A DNA stretch of 64,000 nucleotides from contig CANGWB010000006.1 in assembly GCA_947457465.1 (NCBI GenBank), positions 1-64,000 of the forward strand. Direction: 5' to 3'. This DNA is from Chitinophagaceae bacterium (GTDB taxonomy: Bacteria > Bacteroidota > Bacteroidia > Chitinophagales > Chitinophagaceae). The notes beneath the pieces were generated by a model that saw nothing but the letters and a program-made list of their open reading frames with translations, searched no databases and was not told the origin of the DNA. This document shows positions 42,969 to 51,621 of this stretch, piece after piece. The position numbers and the translations under genes are program-made. The number at the start of each line of letters is the position of its first letter. Within the stretch, counting starts at the first letter, position 1.

Positions 42969-44927
42969 TTACTTTAACAGCGAGCTCAACACCTTCTGGT
43001 CGATCTTGACCGGATATTTTTTCCGCAAGTTCGCCTCCCAATTCTTTTCTAATTCGGCTTGCAGATCGCCTATTACAGAGCCGCGTGCTTCTTCAAATGT
43101 TTTGGGACCAGGTCGAGGGTACACTCGCAACACATAGGCAAAACTGGCATTGTTATCGGTCTGATTGATCACGGGATCCAGTAATTGTCCGGCTTTGGGC
43201 GTCTGATTTCCTAAATTGGGGACCTGCTCCCATTCGAGACGAGCAGAGTCGGCAAACACGCGCTCTCCGAATGAAAGCGATTCATTTTTCCAATTCGAAG
43301 GCTTCGCTTTTAGACGAGCATGCAATTCATTCGCGGCATTCACATCCGAACAAAAAAAGAGCACGACATCGGCACTGGCCTTCCAGTTATATTTCTCCTT
43401 TTGCTTATTGAAGAGACGAAGCTGCCCGGCTGTATCGGATTGGGCCTTGTTCCAAACCTCCTGTTGCATGATCTCGAAGAAGAGATTACCATCTCGAAAC
43501 TCCGTCAATTGATTGCGATACTCATCATTGAATGACTCCAGGTTGTTCTTGTAATACTCAACCATCTCATACTGCTCCCATTCCGTACGCACCTGCGCAT
43601 GTGGCTTCAGTCCACTGCCATCGGGCTGATAGCGAAAGTTCGTGGCATACGAGATCCAGTCTGCTGTGGTATAATTCTTACGAGCAAGGTCTTTCCCGAT
43701 GGTGAACAATACAGTATTTTTTTGAATCGTGCGTCCGGCTGCAGTCATCACTTTCAGATCAAGCAAGCTATCCGAATACTGCCAAAGAGCCGCTTCGGAA
43801 TAAGCAGGACGACGCGCCCCCATTCGAGTTTGAATCAGTTCGTAAATGAAATCCTTTGCATTGCGCCAGCGATCATCAGCACGAACCAGCTGATCGATCT
43901 GCGTCTGCGTGGCAGGCGCGTTTAAATCAGTAGCCGGACGGGTGATGGATATCCGCTGCGCAATGTGCCATCCGTGACGCGTGAGAAAAGGAGCAGACAA
44001 CTCATTATCCTTCGTCAGCGAGATGATCTTATTTTCAAAAGCCGGATCGAATTGTCCGACCCCAAACTCCATCATCTCGCCACCATTCGCAGCAGAAATG
44101 TAATCGTTGCTGTATAAGCGGGCCAATTCTCCGAATGCAGATCCTTTACGTAAAGCCTGATAAATTGAATCTGCCAATCGCTCTACGCGTTTTTTATCTG
44201 TATCGTCGGCGCCGGGAGGAAATGCTAACAGAATTTGTCTGACTTTAATGTTGCCGATGGCCGGGCGTTCGCCCAACACGCGGAAAATATGATAGCCGAT
44301 ATTAGACCGGACCCACTGACTGTTATTTCCAACTGCCGTCTGATAAATAGCCGACTCCATCTCGTAGGGAAGGGTAAAGGCCGTGATGTATCCGATACGG
44401 CCCTGGTTTTGAGCGACCGACGGATCATCCGAATATTCCGTTGCAAGCGATAAAATGTCCTGTCCGGCTTTCAGCTTCGCCTCCACCGCTGCTTTTCGTG
44501 TTTGTGCCCGAGCTGAATCAGGTTCCCGATTCAAGTTGCGGAAAGAAATGAACAGGTGTGCAACCTCCCGATCGGTCTGGCTGCGATCAAAGGCTTCTTT
44601 CTTGAGACGCTCCAGCAAAACAGGATCGGCCATATATTTATCGATAAGCTGTACGCGCAGATTTTCTACTTCCTGCTTGATGCCCGGAAGGGTGTCGTAT
44701 CGACGGGCATAAGCCTCGCGAACTTTCATCTTAGCATTGACATACAGATCTAGATAGACTCGAATGGATTTCTCTTTGGAACTGACTGTGTCGGTGTTGT
44801 TTCGCTGATAGGCCAGCATGAAGTCCTTGGCATTTACTTCATGTGTTCCATACGTGAGCAATGTTTGAGCAGAGATACCTCCATGTAAAATCAACAGGGC
44901 GATTACAGCCGAGTAAATAGATCTCAT
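42969..44927 (-). CDS. Periplasmic peptidyl-prolyl isomerase with two PpiC domains
   Basis: 652 residues. A signal peptide ends at GGISAQ (about 20). A first parvulin domain lies near 120-215 (EVAHLFISF...NQGRIGYITAFTLP...SNIGYHIFRV) and a second near 225-330 (VRQILLAF...NGGEMMEFGVGQFDP...TRHGWHIAQ). A 300-residue C-terminal half of unknown fold follows. This arrangement is common in Bacteroidota and probably serves outer-membrane protein folding like SurA. It follows the TlpA-like gene by 17 bases, so the two likely form a periplasmic quality-control unit. Confidence 0.9.
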   Translation of the reverse strand: MRSIYSAVIALLILHGGISAQTLLTYGTHEVNAKDFMLAYQRNNTDTVSSKEKSIRVYLDLYVNAKMKVREAYARRYDTLPGIKQEVENLRVQLIDKYMADPVLLERLKKEAFDRSQTDREVAHLFISFRNLNREPDSARAQTRKAAVEAKLKAGQDILSLATEYSDDPSVAQNQGRIGYITAFTLPYEMESAIYQTAVGNNSQWVRSNIGYHIFRVLGERPAIGNIKVRQILLAFPPGADDTDKKRVERLADSIYQALRKGSAFGELARLYSNDYISAANGGEMMEFGVGQFDPAFENKIISLTKDNELSAPFLTRHGWHIAQRISITRPATDLNAPATQTQIDQLVRADDRWRNAKDFIYELIQTRMGARRPAYSEAALWQYSDSLLDLKVMTAAGRTIQKNTVLFTIGKDLARKNYTTADWISYATNFRYQPDGSGLKPHAQVRTEWEQYEMVEYYKNNLESFNDEYRNQLTEFRDGNLFFEIMQQEVWNKAQSDTAGQLRLFNKQKEKYNWKASADVVLFFCSDVNAANELHARLKAKPSNWKNESLSFGERVFADSARLEWEQVPNLGNQTPKAGQLLDPVINQTDNNASFAYVLRVYPRPGPKTFEEARGSVIGDLQAELEKNWEANLRKKYPVKIDQKVLSSLLK

Positions 44928-44944
44928 ATGTTCAGATTGATAGT

Positions 44945-46378
44945 CTAATTATTTCCGGTGCGTTGCAGCTCCAATATCTCATCCATTTGCTGAAAGGTGA
45001 GCTTCTTGGCAATGATCTTTTTATCCTTGTCCAACAGATATAAAGTCGGAAATGTCTGTACATCGAATAACTGGGAATAACTCGGGATCCCATTTTCAAC
45101 GCGTTGCTTCTCCGTTTTTTTGGAATAATACACATGCGTCCAGCCCTTCAGCTGATTCGATTCGATAAAGTCAGTCCACATCTTCTGATCACCCTCCGTC
45201 TCTTTGGCTACGGCATAGATACCGATGTCTTGCTTGGACCATTTTTGTCGGTAGATCGTATCGATGCGGGGCAGTGTCTCTTTGCAATGACCGCAGGTTG
45301 GATCCCAAAAAACAAGCAGCGTGTAGTTAGCTTTCACATCATATAGCGAACGCATCGCACCGGTGGGGTCCGGCAATTCAACTTCCGCTGCAGGCGATTT
45401 CAGAATATTTGCCATCAAGCTATATGCACGGTCCTGCACCATCTTTCTTCCCTTCTCATCCAACCAAGGATAAGTCTTGTTCGAGATGTACTTTTCATAC
45501 AAGTGCACGAGCACCGCATCCTCCCACATATACTGCTGTGTCAGATACCGGTTCAGGAATTTGACCAACAGCAATCGATTCATCTCCGAATTGATCTGGG
45601 CGTAGGCCATCATATAATCGATCTCGCGGATAACGGAATCCGACTCTGGACTAACAAGTTGCTTGAAATAGCGATCGACTTTCTCCTCGAAAAAAGGTGT
45701 ATACGCCAAACGGCCATCCCAAAAATTAACCCCATCCCAAAAATGATCCTTGTAAAAACGAAAAGCAGCCAGCGAATCAGCCGCATTAGCAGGTCTTTTG
45801 AGGTTGGCCGGTAGTTCAGGTTCGCGCATGGCCTTCATCAAAGCACCCAAAAAGGTTTCGCCTTGATTATTGATGAGATTGAGCCGATAATCGTTCATCT
45901 CCTTCTCGGCAGCGAACAGTTCATTTCGGATGCTAACGGAATCAGCCTCACCTTGTTTGAGACGCTCTTGCAAGGAACGTATCCGAATGCCCAGATCGCG
46001 CATGGTCTGCTGATAGTTCAGGAAAGCAGTATTATCGGGCGATCGCTCGAATTGGATGGTTTGCGTGAGGGTAGAAGTGTCTGCCAGAATGCTGAAATGC
46101 TGTTGTTTGTCGACCAGCATCTCGAAAAATCCGGACTTGTTCGGATAGCCGATCAGGTAGATACCGCCGGGCAAAGATTTGGAACCCTTGAAAACTCCTT
46201 TGCTGTTCGCATCCAGTTTGACGGAATCAACGATCGGATAGGTTTTCCCGAAATAATGCCCCAGGTAGATGTACTGATTCTTGAACGGTTTCAGGGTAAC
46301 CTGAATCTCGTAACCGGTTTGGGCAGATGCGGCGATACCGGTTATCAGGATCGCGAATAGGAGTAGTTTTCGGGTCAT
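44945..46378 (-). CDS. TlpA-like thiol:disulfide protein with N-terminal DUF4369/DUF5106-like region
   Basis: 477 residues. A signal peptide (MTRKLLLFAILITGIAASAQ) precedes a beta-rich N-terminal domain (about 22-115) similar to DUF4369. A helical middle region follows, then a thioredoxin-fold domain from about 335. The redox motif is CGHC in FWDPTCGHCKETLP, and the cis-proline is in FPTLYLLD. It likely reduces or isomerises disulfides in the periplasm or supports cytochrome maturation. A near -7 box (TAACTTTA) lies 10 bases before the start. It is co-transcribed with the double-PpiC isomerase. Confidence 0.88.
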   Translation of the reverse strand: MTRKLLLFAILITGIAASAQTGYEIQVTLKPFKNQYIYLGHYFGKTYPIVDSVKLDANSKGVFKGSKSLPGGIYLIGYPNKSGFFEMLVDKQQHFSILADTSTLTQTIQFERSPDNTAFLNYQQTMRDLGIRIRSLQERLKQGEADSVSIRNELFAAEKEMNDYRLNLINNQGETFLGALMKAMREPELPANLKRPANAADSLAAFRFYKDHFWDGVNFWDGRLAYTPFFEEKVDRYFKQLVSPESDSVIREIDYMMAYAQINSEMNRLLLVKFLNRYLTQQYMWEDAVLVHLYEKYISNKTYPWLDEKGRKMVQDRAYSLMANILKSPAAEVELPDPTGAMRSLYDVKANYTLLVFWDPTCGHCKETLPRIDTIYRQKWSKQDIGIYAVAKETEGDQKMWTDFIESNQLKGWTHVYYSKKTEKQRVENGIPSYSQLFDVQTFPTLYLLDKDKKIIAKKLTFQQMDEILELQRTGNN

Positions 46379-46448
46379 TTTGAGAAGGTAAAGTTAGCTG
46401 ATCAAGGGTTAAAATGATCTAAAAATGAGTTGAGGTATATTCGCGTTC

Positions 46449-47870
46449 ATGTCCCGCAAAAAACCCCTCCCCGTCCTCGAGAATATACTCGTCGAAAGCT
46501 ATGCTGCCGAAGGCAAGAGCCTGGCCCGGGTCGAGGGAAAGGTGATCTTTATCGAACACGCCGTACCGGGCGATGTAGTTGACCTGCGGCTCACCAAGAG
46601 CAAAAAAGACTGGGCAGAAGGATTCCCGCTTCGCTATCGGAGTTATTCATCCGATCGCACCCAACCCTTCTGCGATCATTTCGGAACCTGCGGCGGCTGC
46701 CAATGGCAAATGCTGCCCTACGAAAAACAACTGCAGTACAAACACCAGCAAGTCGTCGATGTACTGACCCGTATCGGTCGTATTGAACTCCCGGAGATTC
46801 AACCGATTCGGGGCGCAGCCGAACAACGCTATTATCGTAATAAGATCGAATACACTTTCGGTACCCGCGAGTTCATCCCCAAGGAAAAAATGAGCGAAGC
46901 CGTGGAGATGGAAGAAACAAGAGGAGCCGCCGGATTTCATGCGCGCGGATTCTTCGATAAAGTAGTTCGCATCGATGCCTGTCACCTGCAGGCAGAACCC
47001 ACAAATCGGATCCGAAACTTCATCAGTGAACTCGCTCAACAAAAAGAATGGACTTTCTACGATATCCGCGGACATGTCGGTTTCCTCCGCAACCTGCAAC
47101 TACGTCTTTGTAGAAGCGGAGAATTGATGGTGAACGTGATCGTGGGTGAAGACGACCTGAGCAAGATTGAGGCCTTGATGCAATCGGTCAGCGATGCCTT
47201 CCCCGAGATCACTACCCTGCTCTATACGATCAATCTGAAATGGAACGACAGCATCTCCGATCTGAAGCCGGTGGCCTGGAAAGGTCCGGGTTACGTGATC
47301 GAAACCCTGGAAGATTTCTCCTTCAAGATCAGTCCCACCTCATTCTTTCAAACCAACACCCAACAGGCGGAAGTATTGTATCAGTTGACCCGGGAGTTTG
47401 CCGAACTGACCGGAAAAGAAGTGCTGTATGACCTTTATTGCGGCACCGGTAGCATCGGGATCTTTTGCAGCAAAAACGCCAAGAAGATCATCGGCGTGGA
47501 ATTGATCGAAGCGGCGATCGACGATGCCAAGATCAATGCCGAACGAAACGGGATCGGGCATGCCGATTTTTTTGCAGGCGATGTGATCGACATCTGCAAC
47601 GATGCTTTTTTCGATCAACATGGCCGCCCCGACGTGATCATCACCGACCCACCCCGCGCCGGGATGCACGACAAACTGGTGCAGAAGATCCTGGATATGG
47701 AAGCGCCTCTGGTTGTTTATGTCAGTTGTAATCCGGCTACACAGGCCCGCGACCTGCAGCGACTCACCGAGAAATATACCGTCACTCGTGTTCAACCGGT
47801 CGACCTCTTCCCCCACACCCTGCACATTGAAAACATCGTGCAACTCCGATTAACCCGCGCGATACAGTAA
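46449..47870 (+). CDS. rlmD: 23S rRNA (uracil-5-)-methyltransferase, RlmD/TrmA family
   Basis: 473 residues. A TRAM domain (about 5-65) is followed by the iron-sulfur cysteines in CDHFGTCGGCQWQ (about 75-87) and a further Cys near 179. The SAM-binding motif is DLYCGTGSIG and the catalytic Cys with its base lies in YVSCNPATQARDL. RlmD modifies U1939 of 23S rRNA, while RlmCD and TrmA are close relatives that sequence alone cannot exclude. TATATTCG, a one-mismatch -7 box, ends 5 bases before the ATG. The stop codon overlaps the promoter of the rhomboid gene. Confidence 0.9.
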   Translation: MSRKKPLPVLENILVESYAAEGKSLARVEGKVIFIEHAVPGDVVDLRLTKSKKDWAEGFPLRYRSYSSDRTQPFCDHFGTCGGCQWQMLPYEKQLQYKHQQVVDVLTRIGRIELPEIQPIRGAAEQRYYRNKIEYTFGTREFIPKEKMSEAVEMEETRGAAGFHARGFFDKVVRIDACHLQAEPTNRIRNFISELAQQKEWTFYDIRGHVGFLRNLQLRLCRSGELMVNVIVGEDDLSKIEALMQSVSDAFPEITTLLYTINLKWNDSISDLKPVAWKGPGYVIETLEDFSFKISPTSFFQTNTQQAEVLYQLTREFAELTGKEVLYDLYCGTGSIGIFCSKNAKKIIGVELIEAAIDDAKINAERNGIGHADFFAGDVIDICNDAFFDQHGRPDVIITDPPRAGMHDKLVQKILDMEAPLVVYVSCNPATQARDLQRLTEKYTVTRVQPVDLFPHTLHIENIVQLRLTRAIQ

Positions 47871-47875
47871 CTTTG
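47868..47875 (+). promoter_or_regulatory. -7 promoter element of the rhomboid gene inside the rlmD stop codon
   Basis: TAACTTTG, exact TAnnTTTG. Its first three bases are the rlmD stop TAA, and it ends 4 bases before the rhomboid ATG at 47880. Confidence 0.55.
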
Positions 47876-47879
47876 CGGG

Positions 47880-48593
47880 ATGTCCTTCGAATACACGAGA
47901 CCCGAGCCCTTTCCACCCATCGTCAAAAATCTCATCATCATCAACGCGCTGGTATTTGTAGCGCAGTTGGTGTTGGACAGTCAATATCAACTCACACAGC
48001 TTTTTGCACTCCACCCGGTTGACAGTCCTGAATTCAAGCCTTATCAGATTGCGACGCATATGTTCACCCATTCGCCGCAACTGCTATTTCACATCCTCTT
48101 CAATATGCTTACTCTTTGGATGTTCGGACGGGTACTGGAGAACTATTGGGGTGGCAAACGATTTTTATTTTTTTACCTGATCAGTGGAGTCGGTGCCGCC
48201 GCCTGTCACTTACTTGTTCAACATATTCAGTACGACCCTAAACTGATGAATGATATCTACGAGGCTTATTATGCAGATGACCAAGCCACAGCCCAAGCGC
48301 TTATCCAACAGGCAGGATTTCTAGCCCCGGCCGTCGGCGCTTCGGGTGCGATCATGGGCGTGATGGCGGCTTTCGCATATACCTTCCCCAATACGGAACT
48401 CTATATCATGTTCATCCCCTTTCCGGTGAAAGCCAAATGGGCGGTAATCGGACTGGCCTGTATCGACCTGTTCGGCGGGGTAGCCAGCATCAGTGGCGAC
48501 AACATCGCTCACTTTGCGCACCTCGGTGGAGCCCTCACCGGATTTTTACTTGTACTCTATTGGAACAAAACGAACCGGAGATCGTTGTTCTGA
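47880..48593 (+). CDS. Rhomboid intramembrane serine protease (active-site intact)
   Basis: 237 residues with six hydrophobic segments. The catalytic serine is Ser155 in GASGAIMG and the partner histidine is His214 in HFAHLGGALTG. The LFHILFNMLTLWMFG segment gives the conserved HxxxN of TM2. An insertion near 112-147 between TM3 and the serine helix is larger than usual (about 35 polar residues). It cuts single-span membrane proteins; substrate unknown. It is followed after 18 bases by a second, degenerate rhomboid. Confidence 0.92.
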   Translation: MSFEYTRPEPFPPIVKNLIIINALVFVAQLVLDSQYQLTQLFALHPVDSPEFKPYQIATHMFTHSPQLLFHILFNMLTLWMFGRVLENYWGGKRFLFFYLISGVGAAACHLLVQHIQYDPKLMNDIYEAYYADDQATAQALIQQAGFLAPAVGASGAIMGVMAAFAYTFPNTELYIMFIPFPVKAKWAVIGLACIDLFGGVASISGDNIAHFAHLGGALTGFLLVLYWNKTNRRSLF

Positions 48594-48611
48594 TCGTAAG
48601 CGCTTCGCTCT

Positions 48612-49511
48612 ATGCCTCTTCCCGAATTTTATCAAGAAAGACTATCCCTGGGTGATCGAAAGAACGCCCTCACCCGTCTCATTGCCATTCACCTCACCGT
48701 ATTCATCACCCTGATGATGGCGCGGACCTATTTCTACTTCACTCGACCGGATGAAGCTACGGCCCTGGGCGATTTCACAAGGCAGTTCTTCACCTGGTTC
48801 GGATTGCCCGATACCTGGAAAGAATGGCTTCTGAAACCATGGACCTTACTCTCCGCACCGTTTTCGCATCTGAGTGTGTGGACCGTATTCGGTAATATGC
48901 TCTGGCTCTGGTCGTTCGGCTATATTCTTCAAGATCTCAGCGGTAACCGCAAGATCATTCCCCTTTTCCTCTACGGATCCATCTTCGGTTGCATCACGTT
49001 CTTATTGCTGCCCGGCTCGAATGAATATTATTTCGGCGCCACCGCTGGCGTGGGCGCCATCGCCATTGCGACCACCTTCATCTCTCCGTATTACCGCATC
49101 TTCCCGCTATTGGGTGGGGGCATTCCGCTGTGGGGACTTACCCTGTTCTACATCCTCAGCACCCTGAGCTCATTGAACAGTTATACGCTGGCAGGGGCGT
49201 TGCCGCAGGTATCCGGACTTATCGCCGGGCTGGTCTATTATCTCGTACTAAGGGAAGGAATCGATATGACCGAATGGATGAGCCGCTTGTTCGATTGGTT
49301 CAATGAACTTTTCAACCCCGAAAAACAGATCCGCCGTCCTGATAAAGGGAAATTGTATTACATGTCCAATCATCCCCCATTCAAAAAGACAGCGAACGTA
49401 ACACAGGAGCGGATCGATGCAATATTGGATAAGATCGGTCAGCAAGGCATAGATAGCCTCAGCGAAGAGGAAAAAAAGATCCTCAACCGGTCGCGTAACG
49501 AATTGGATTAA
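48612..49511 (+). CDS. Rhomboid-like protein with degenerate active site (pseudoprotease)
   Basis: 299 residues. The membrane part aligns by eye with rhomboids (PWTLLSAPFSHLSVWTVFGNMLWLWSFG-like TM2, with H and N kept). The GxSG motif is replaced by FGATAGVGA, putting Thr144 at the nucleophile position and Ala for Gly. The expected AHLGG histidine segment reads ALPQVSGLIAG with no histidine. The cytoplasmic C-terminus (about 225-299) is charged and ends in a helical hairpin (IDAILDKIGQQGIDSLSEEEK). It may bind or regulate substrates of the neighbouring active rhomboid. It overlaps the adk stop by 4 bases. Confidence 0.85.
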   Translation: MPLPEFYQERLSLGDRKNALTRLIAIHLTVFITLMMARTYFYFTRPDEATALGDFTRQFFTWFGLPDTWKEWLLKPWTLLSAPFSHLSVWTVFGNMLWLWSFGYILQDLSGNRKIIPLFLYGSIFGCITFLLLPGSNEYYFGATAGVGAIAIATTFISPYYRIFPLLGGGIPLWGLTLFYILSTLSSLNSYTLAGALPQVSGLIAGLVYYLVLREGIDMTEWMSRLFDWFNELFNPEKQIRRPDKGKLYYMSNHPPFKKTANVTQERIDAILDKIGQQGIDSLSEEEKKILNRSRNELD

Positions 49512-50083
49512 CGAACGGCATCGATGGCCTTGCAAAGGGCCTCGCCAATTCCTTCTACAGTTCCTTCACCTGCGATGGATTGAGATTTACCGGATTGCTG
49601 ATAATAGCCGGCAACGGGACTGGTTTCCTGAGTATATACGGAGAATCGTTTGCGGATGACGGCCTCATCGGTGTCGTCGGTTCGGCCGGAGGTTAACCCA
49701 CGATTCAACAAACGACGCACCAATTCTTCTTCGGTGACTTCCAGGGCCAAAACCAATGATATGGAGGTGTTTCGTTCGGCAAGCAGTTGGTCGAGCGCCT
49801 CAGCCTGTGCAACCGTACGGGGAAATCCGTCGAATAGAAAGCCCGCCGCATCGGGGTTTTGATCGAAATAAGCGCCTACCATGCCGATAACGACCGCGTC
49901 GGGTACCAGCTGACCAGCATCGATGTAGCGTTTGGCTTCCATTCCGAGGGTGGTTTGGTCGGCGATCTCTTTACGAAGCAGGTTTCCGGTGGAAAGGTGC
50001 TTCAGGCCGTAACGGGCCACCAAATTGTCGGATTGGGTTCCTTTACCACTGCCCGGAGGGCCGAATAAGACGAGGTTGAACAT
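49508..50083 (-). CDS. adk: Adenylate kinase, short-LID form
   Basis: 191 residues. P-loop GPPGSGKGT (8-16), the AMP-binding STGNLLR and FDGFPRT segments, and LNRGLTSGRTDD at the LID. The LID is the short form without zinc cysteines, usual in Bacteroidota. It balances AMP, ADP and ATP. An exact -7 box lies 25 bases upstream. It is convergent with the degenerate rhomboid and overlaps its end by 4 bases. Confidence 0.96.
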   Translation of the reverse strand: MFNLVLFGPPGSGKGTQSDNLVARYGLKHLSTGNLLRKEIADQTTLGMEAKRYIDAGQLVPDAVVIGMVGAYFDQNPDAAGFLFDGFPRTVAQAEALDQLLAERNTSISLVLALEVTEEELVRRLLNRGLTSGRTDDTDEAVIRKRFSVYTQETSPVAGYYQQSGKSQSIAGEGTVEGIGEALCKAIDAVR

Positions 50084-50108
50084 GGGGATGAGGCGATTCG
50101 AATTGGGA

Positions 50109-50116
50109 CAAATTTA
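50109..50116 (-). promoter_or_regulatory. -7 promoter element of adk
   Basis: TAAATTTG on the minus strand, exact TAnnTTTG, 25 bases before the adk ATG. Confidence 0.55.
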
Positions 50117-50208
50117 TCGCACGCGCGCCGATTTTCCGAGAGAAAATATGGCCCATCCTTAACAAGTGTCAGTACGGATTTTCCGGGGAAATCCATGAAT
50201 TTTGTCGA

Positions 50209-50748
50209 GTGAGAAACCCCATCCTCCTGATTGCCGCAGTTTTTATGTCGTTGACAAGCATTCATTGCGGTGCCCAGTCCAACAATCGTTCAGCCACAAA
50301 ACCCGTCATGGAAAAAAAGAATCCCATCTATTCGCATACCGATTCCAACAAAGTGAACTTACCAGAGGAGGAGTGGAAGAAGATGTTACCGGCTGATGTG
50401 TTTTACATCGCGCGAATGAAAGGAACGGAGCGTCCCTGGACCAGTCCCTTCGAAAAGCACAAAGAGATCGGTACCTATTACTGTGCAGCTTGTGGCAATC
50501 CTTTATTCAAGAGCGATACGAAGTTTGAAAGCGGATGTGGCTGGCCGAGTTTTTACGAACCGCTTGGAAAAGGAAATATCATTTACACGCCGGATAACAG
50601 TCATGGTATGAGCCGCACCGAAGTGCAATGCGGTCGATGCAAAGCGCATCTGGGCCACGTATTCGATGATGGTCCGCCCCCCACCGGACTTCGCTATTGC
50701 ATCAATGGGGTGATATTGGATTTTAAGAAAGGGGATGGGAAGAAGTAG
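50209..50748 (+). CDS. msrB: Exported methionine-R-sulfoxide reductase MsrB (lipoprotein)
   Basis: 179 residues from a GTG start, the only start that keeps the signal (RNPILLIAAVFMSLTSIHC, lipobox cysteine 20). The MsrB domain covers about 50-175. It has two CxxC zinc pairs, CAAC and CGRC, the GCGWPSF segment and the catalytic cysteine in RYCINGVIL. It repairs methionine-R-sulfoxide, here in the cell envelope rather than cytosol. A near -7 box (GAATTTTG) ends 4 bases before the GTG. Repeat element E begins at its stop codon. Confidence 0.92.
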   Translation: MRNPILLIAAVFMSLTSIHCGAQSNNRSATKPVMEKKNPIYSHTDSNKVNLPEEEWKKMLPADVFYIARMKGTERPWTSPFEKHKEIGTYYCAACGNPLFKSDTKFESGCGWPSFYEPLGKGNIIYTPDNSHGMSRTEVQCGRCKAHLGHVFDDGPPPTGLRYCINGVILDFKKGDGKK

Positions 50749-50806
50749 AAGTTAGAAGGTTCATGGTTTAACCACATTCTACATTAAACTTTCTGCACTC
50801 TACGCT
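50744..50806. repeat. Element E: heptamer inverted-repeat element
   Basis: Left arm 7-mers AGTAGAA, GTTAGAA, GGTTCAT, GGTTTAA. The right arm read on the minus strand gives GTAGAGT, GCAGAAA, GTTTAAT, GTAGAAT. The centre again contains a GTTTAA motif. It fills the whole space between the convergent msrB and pspC genes and overlaps the msrB stop. Confidence 0.8.
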
Positions 50807-50807
50807 T

Positions 50808-51005
50808 CTAGCGTGCCGGCAAAAACATCCAACACAGAAAATAAATAGCCGCCATCGCCGCGGAGGAGATACCGAATGTAATCCCGCCGATGGCGAAAAA
50901 TCCGATCAGAAAGATCACGCGGATCAAACCGGCAGAGGTTCCAAGCGAACGAGCAATCCCGGACAGCACGCCACCCATCATTTTATTGTTTACATCGCGG
51001 TACAT
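50808..51005 (-). CDS. PspC-domain membrane protein
   Basis: 65 residues from the ATG at 51005. The PspC domain is recognisable: an N-terminal amphipathic region with MMGGVLSGIARSLGTSAGLIRV, then a long hydrophobic stretch (FLIGFFAIGGITFGISSAAMAAIYFLCWMFLP read in two parts). PspC proteins sense or relieve envelope stress at the inner membrane. No pspA or pspB is nearby. It is a stand-alone gene, common in Bacteroidota. Confidence 0.82.
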   Translation of the reverse strand: MYRDVNNKMMGGVLSGIARSLGTSAGLIRVIFLIGFFAIGGITFGISSAAMAAIYFLCWMFLPAR

Positions 51006-51120
51006 AAAAAAAATTATCATTAAAGTTAACGTGAAATAGTTAATGAGTCACTAGCACCAATCAATAATTGGAGAATAAATAGTACATTTCATATTGACAT
51101 ACTCAAATACAATAAATACT

Positions 51121-51513
51121 ATGAATAAGATTTTTTTAGCCCTCCTATTGACAATTTCAATTCAAACCATACAAGCACAACGACTGATGGGGAGTAACCG
51201 ATCGACCGTGGGCTATATTGAGAATGGCCGGGTGATGAGTAGCTCGCGCAGTACCATCGGATACATCGATGACGGACGAGTCATGAACAGCTCGCGAAGC
51301 ACCATCGGTTACATAAACGATGGACGAGTTATGAATAGTTCGCGCGCCACCATCGGCTACATCGACGACGGCCGTGTGATGAATAGCTCACGTAGCACTA
51401 TCGGTTACATCGAAGATGGCCGTGTCCTGAACAGCTCCCGCAGCACCCTCGGATATTTCGAAGGCGTCCGCCGAATCGACGCGGCTTTATTTTTCTTCTT
51501 TTTCTTCTACTAA
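51121..51513 (+). CDS. Secreted five-repeat protein (5-fold beta-flower type) with poly-Phe tail
   Basis: 130 residues from the ATG at 51121, starting a signal peptide (MNKIFLALLLTISIQTIQAQ). Five complete 16-residue repeats follow with consensus RSTIGYIDDGRVMNSS, then a partial sixth ending LGYFEGVRR. Each unit should form a beta-hairpin, together closing a five-bladed ring. I recall this as the family called 5-fold beta-flower protein, whose role is unknown. The C-terminus is AALFFFFFFY, six Phe in a row, which could insert into or sit on a membrane. No partner gene is evident. Confidence 0.8.
   Translation: MNKIFLALLLTISIQTIQAQRLMGSNRSTVGYIENGRVMSSSRSTIGYIDDGRVMNSSRSTIGYINDGRVMNSSRATIGYIDDGRVMNSSRSTIGYIEDGRVLNSSRSTLGYFEGVRRIDAALFFFFFFY
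51199..51462 (+). repeat. 48-base tandem repeat inside the five-repeat gene
   Basis: Five full 48-base units start at 51199, 51247, 51295, 51343 and 51391, with a partial sixth from 51439. Protein copies are nearly identical but the DNA copies differ at many third codon positions. This suggests selection on the protein rather than recent duplication. Confidence 0.9.
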
Positions 51514-51514
51514 C

Positions 51515-51601
51515 GTAGAGTAGAAAGTAGAATGTGGAAGATTTAAGGCCCCTGCTAACCCTATAGTTTGTACATTCTACCATCCACCTTCTACCTTCTA
51601 C
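51515..51601. repeat. Element F: heptamer inverted-repeat element
   Basis: Left arm 7-mers after GTAGA: GTAGAAA, GTAGAAT, GTGGAAG, ATTTAAG. The right arm on the minus strand: GTAGAAG, GTAGAAG, GTGGATG, GTAGAAT, GTACAAA. The less regular loop (about 51547-51563) is GC-richer. It starts one base after the five-repeat gene stop and ends 20 bases before the aminotransferase. Confidence 0.85.
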
Positions 51602-51621
51602 TTTTCCATTAATTTCGCGCT

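Noticed and set aside
51199-51462. Regular 48-base tandem repeats that could suggest a CRISPR or minisatellite
   Set aside because: They are in frame, encode 16-residue repeats of a secreted protein and have no unique spacers.
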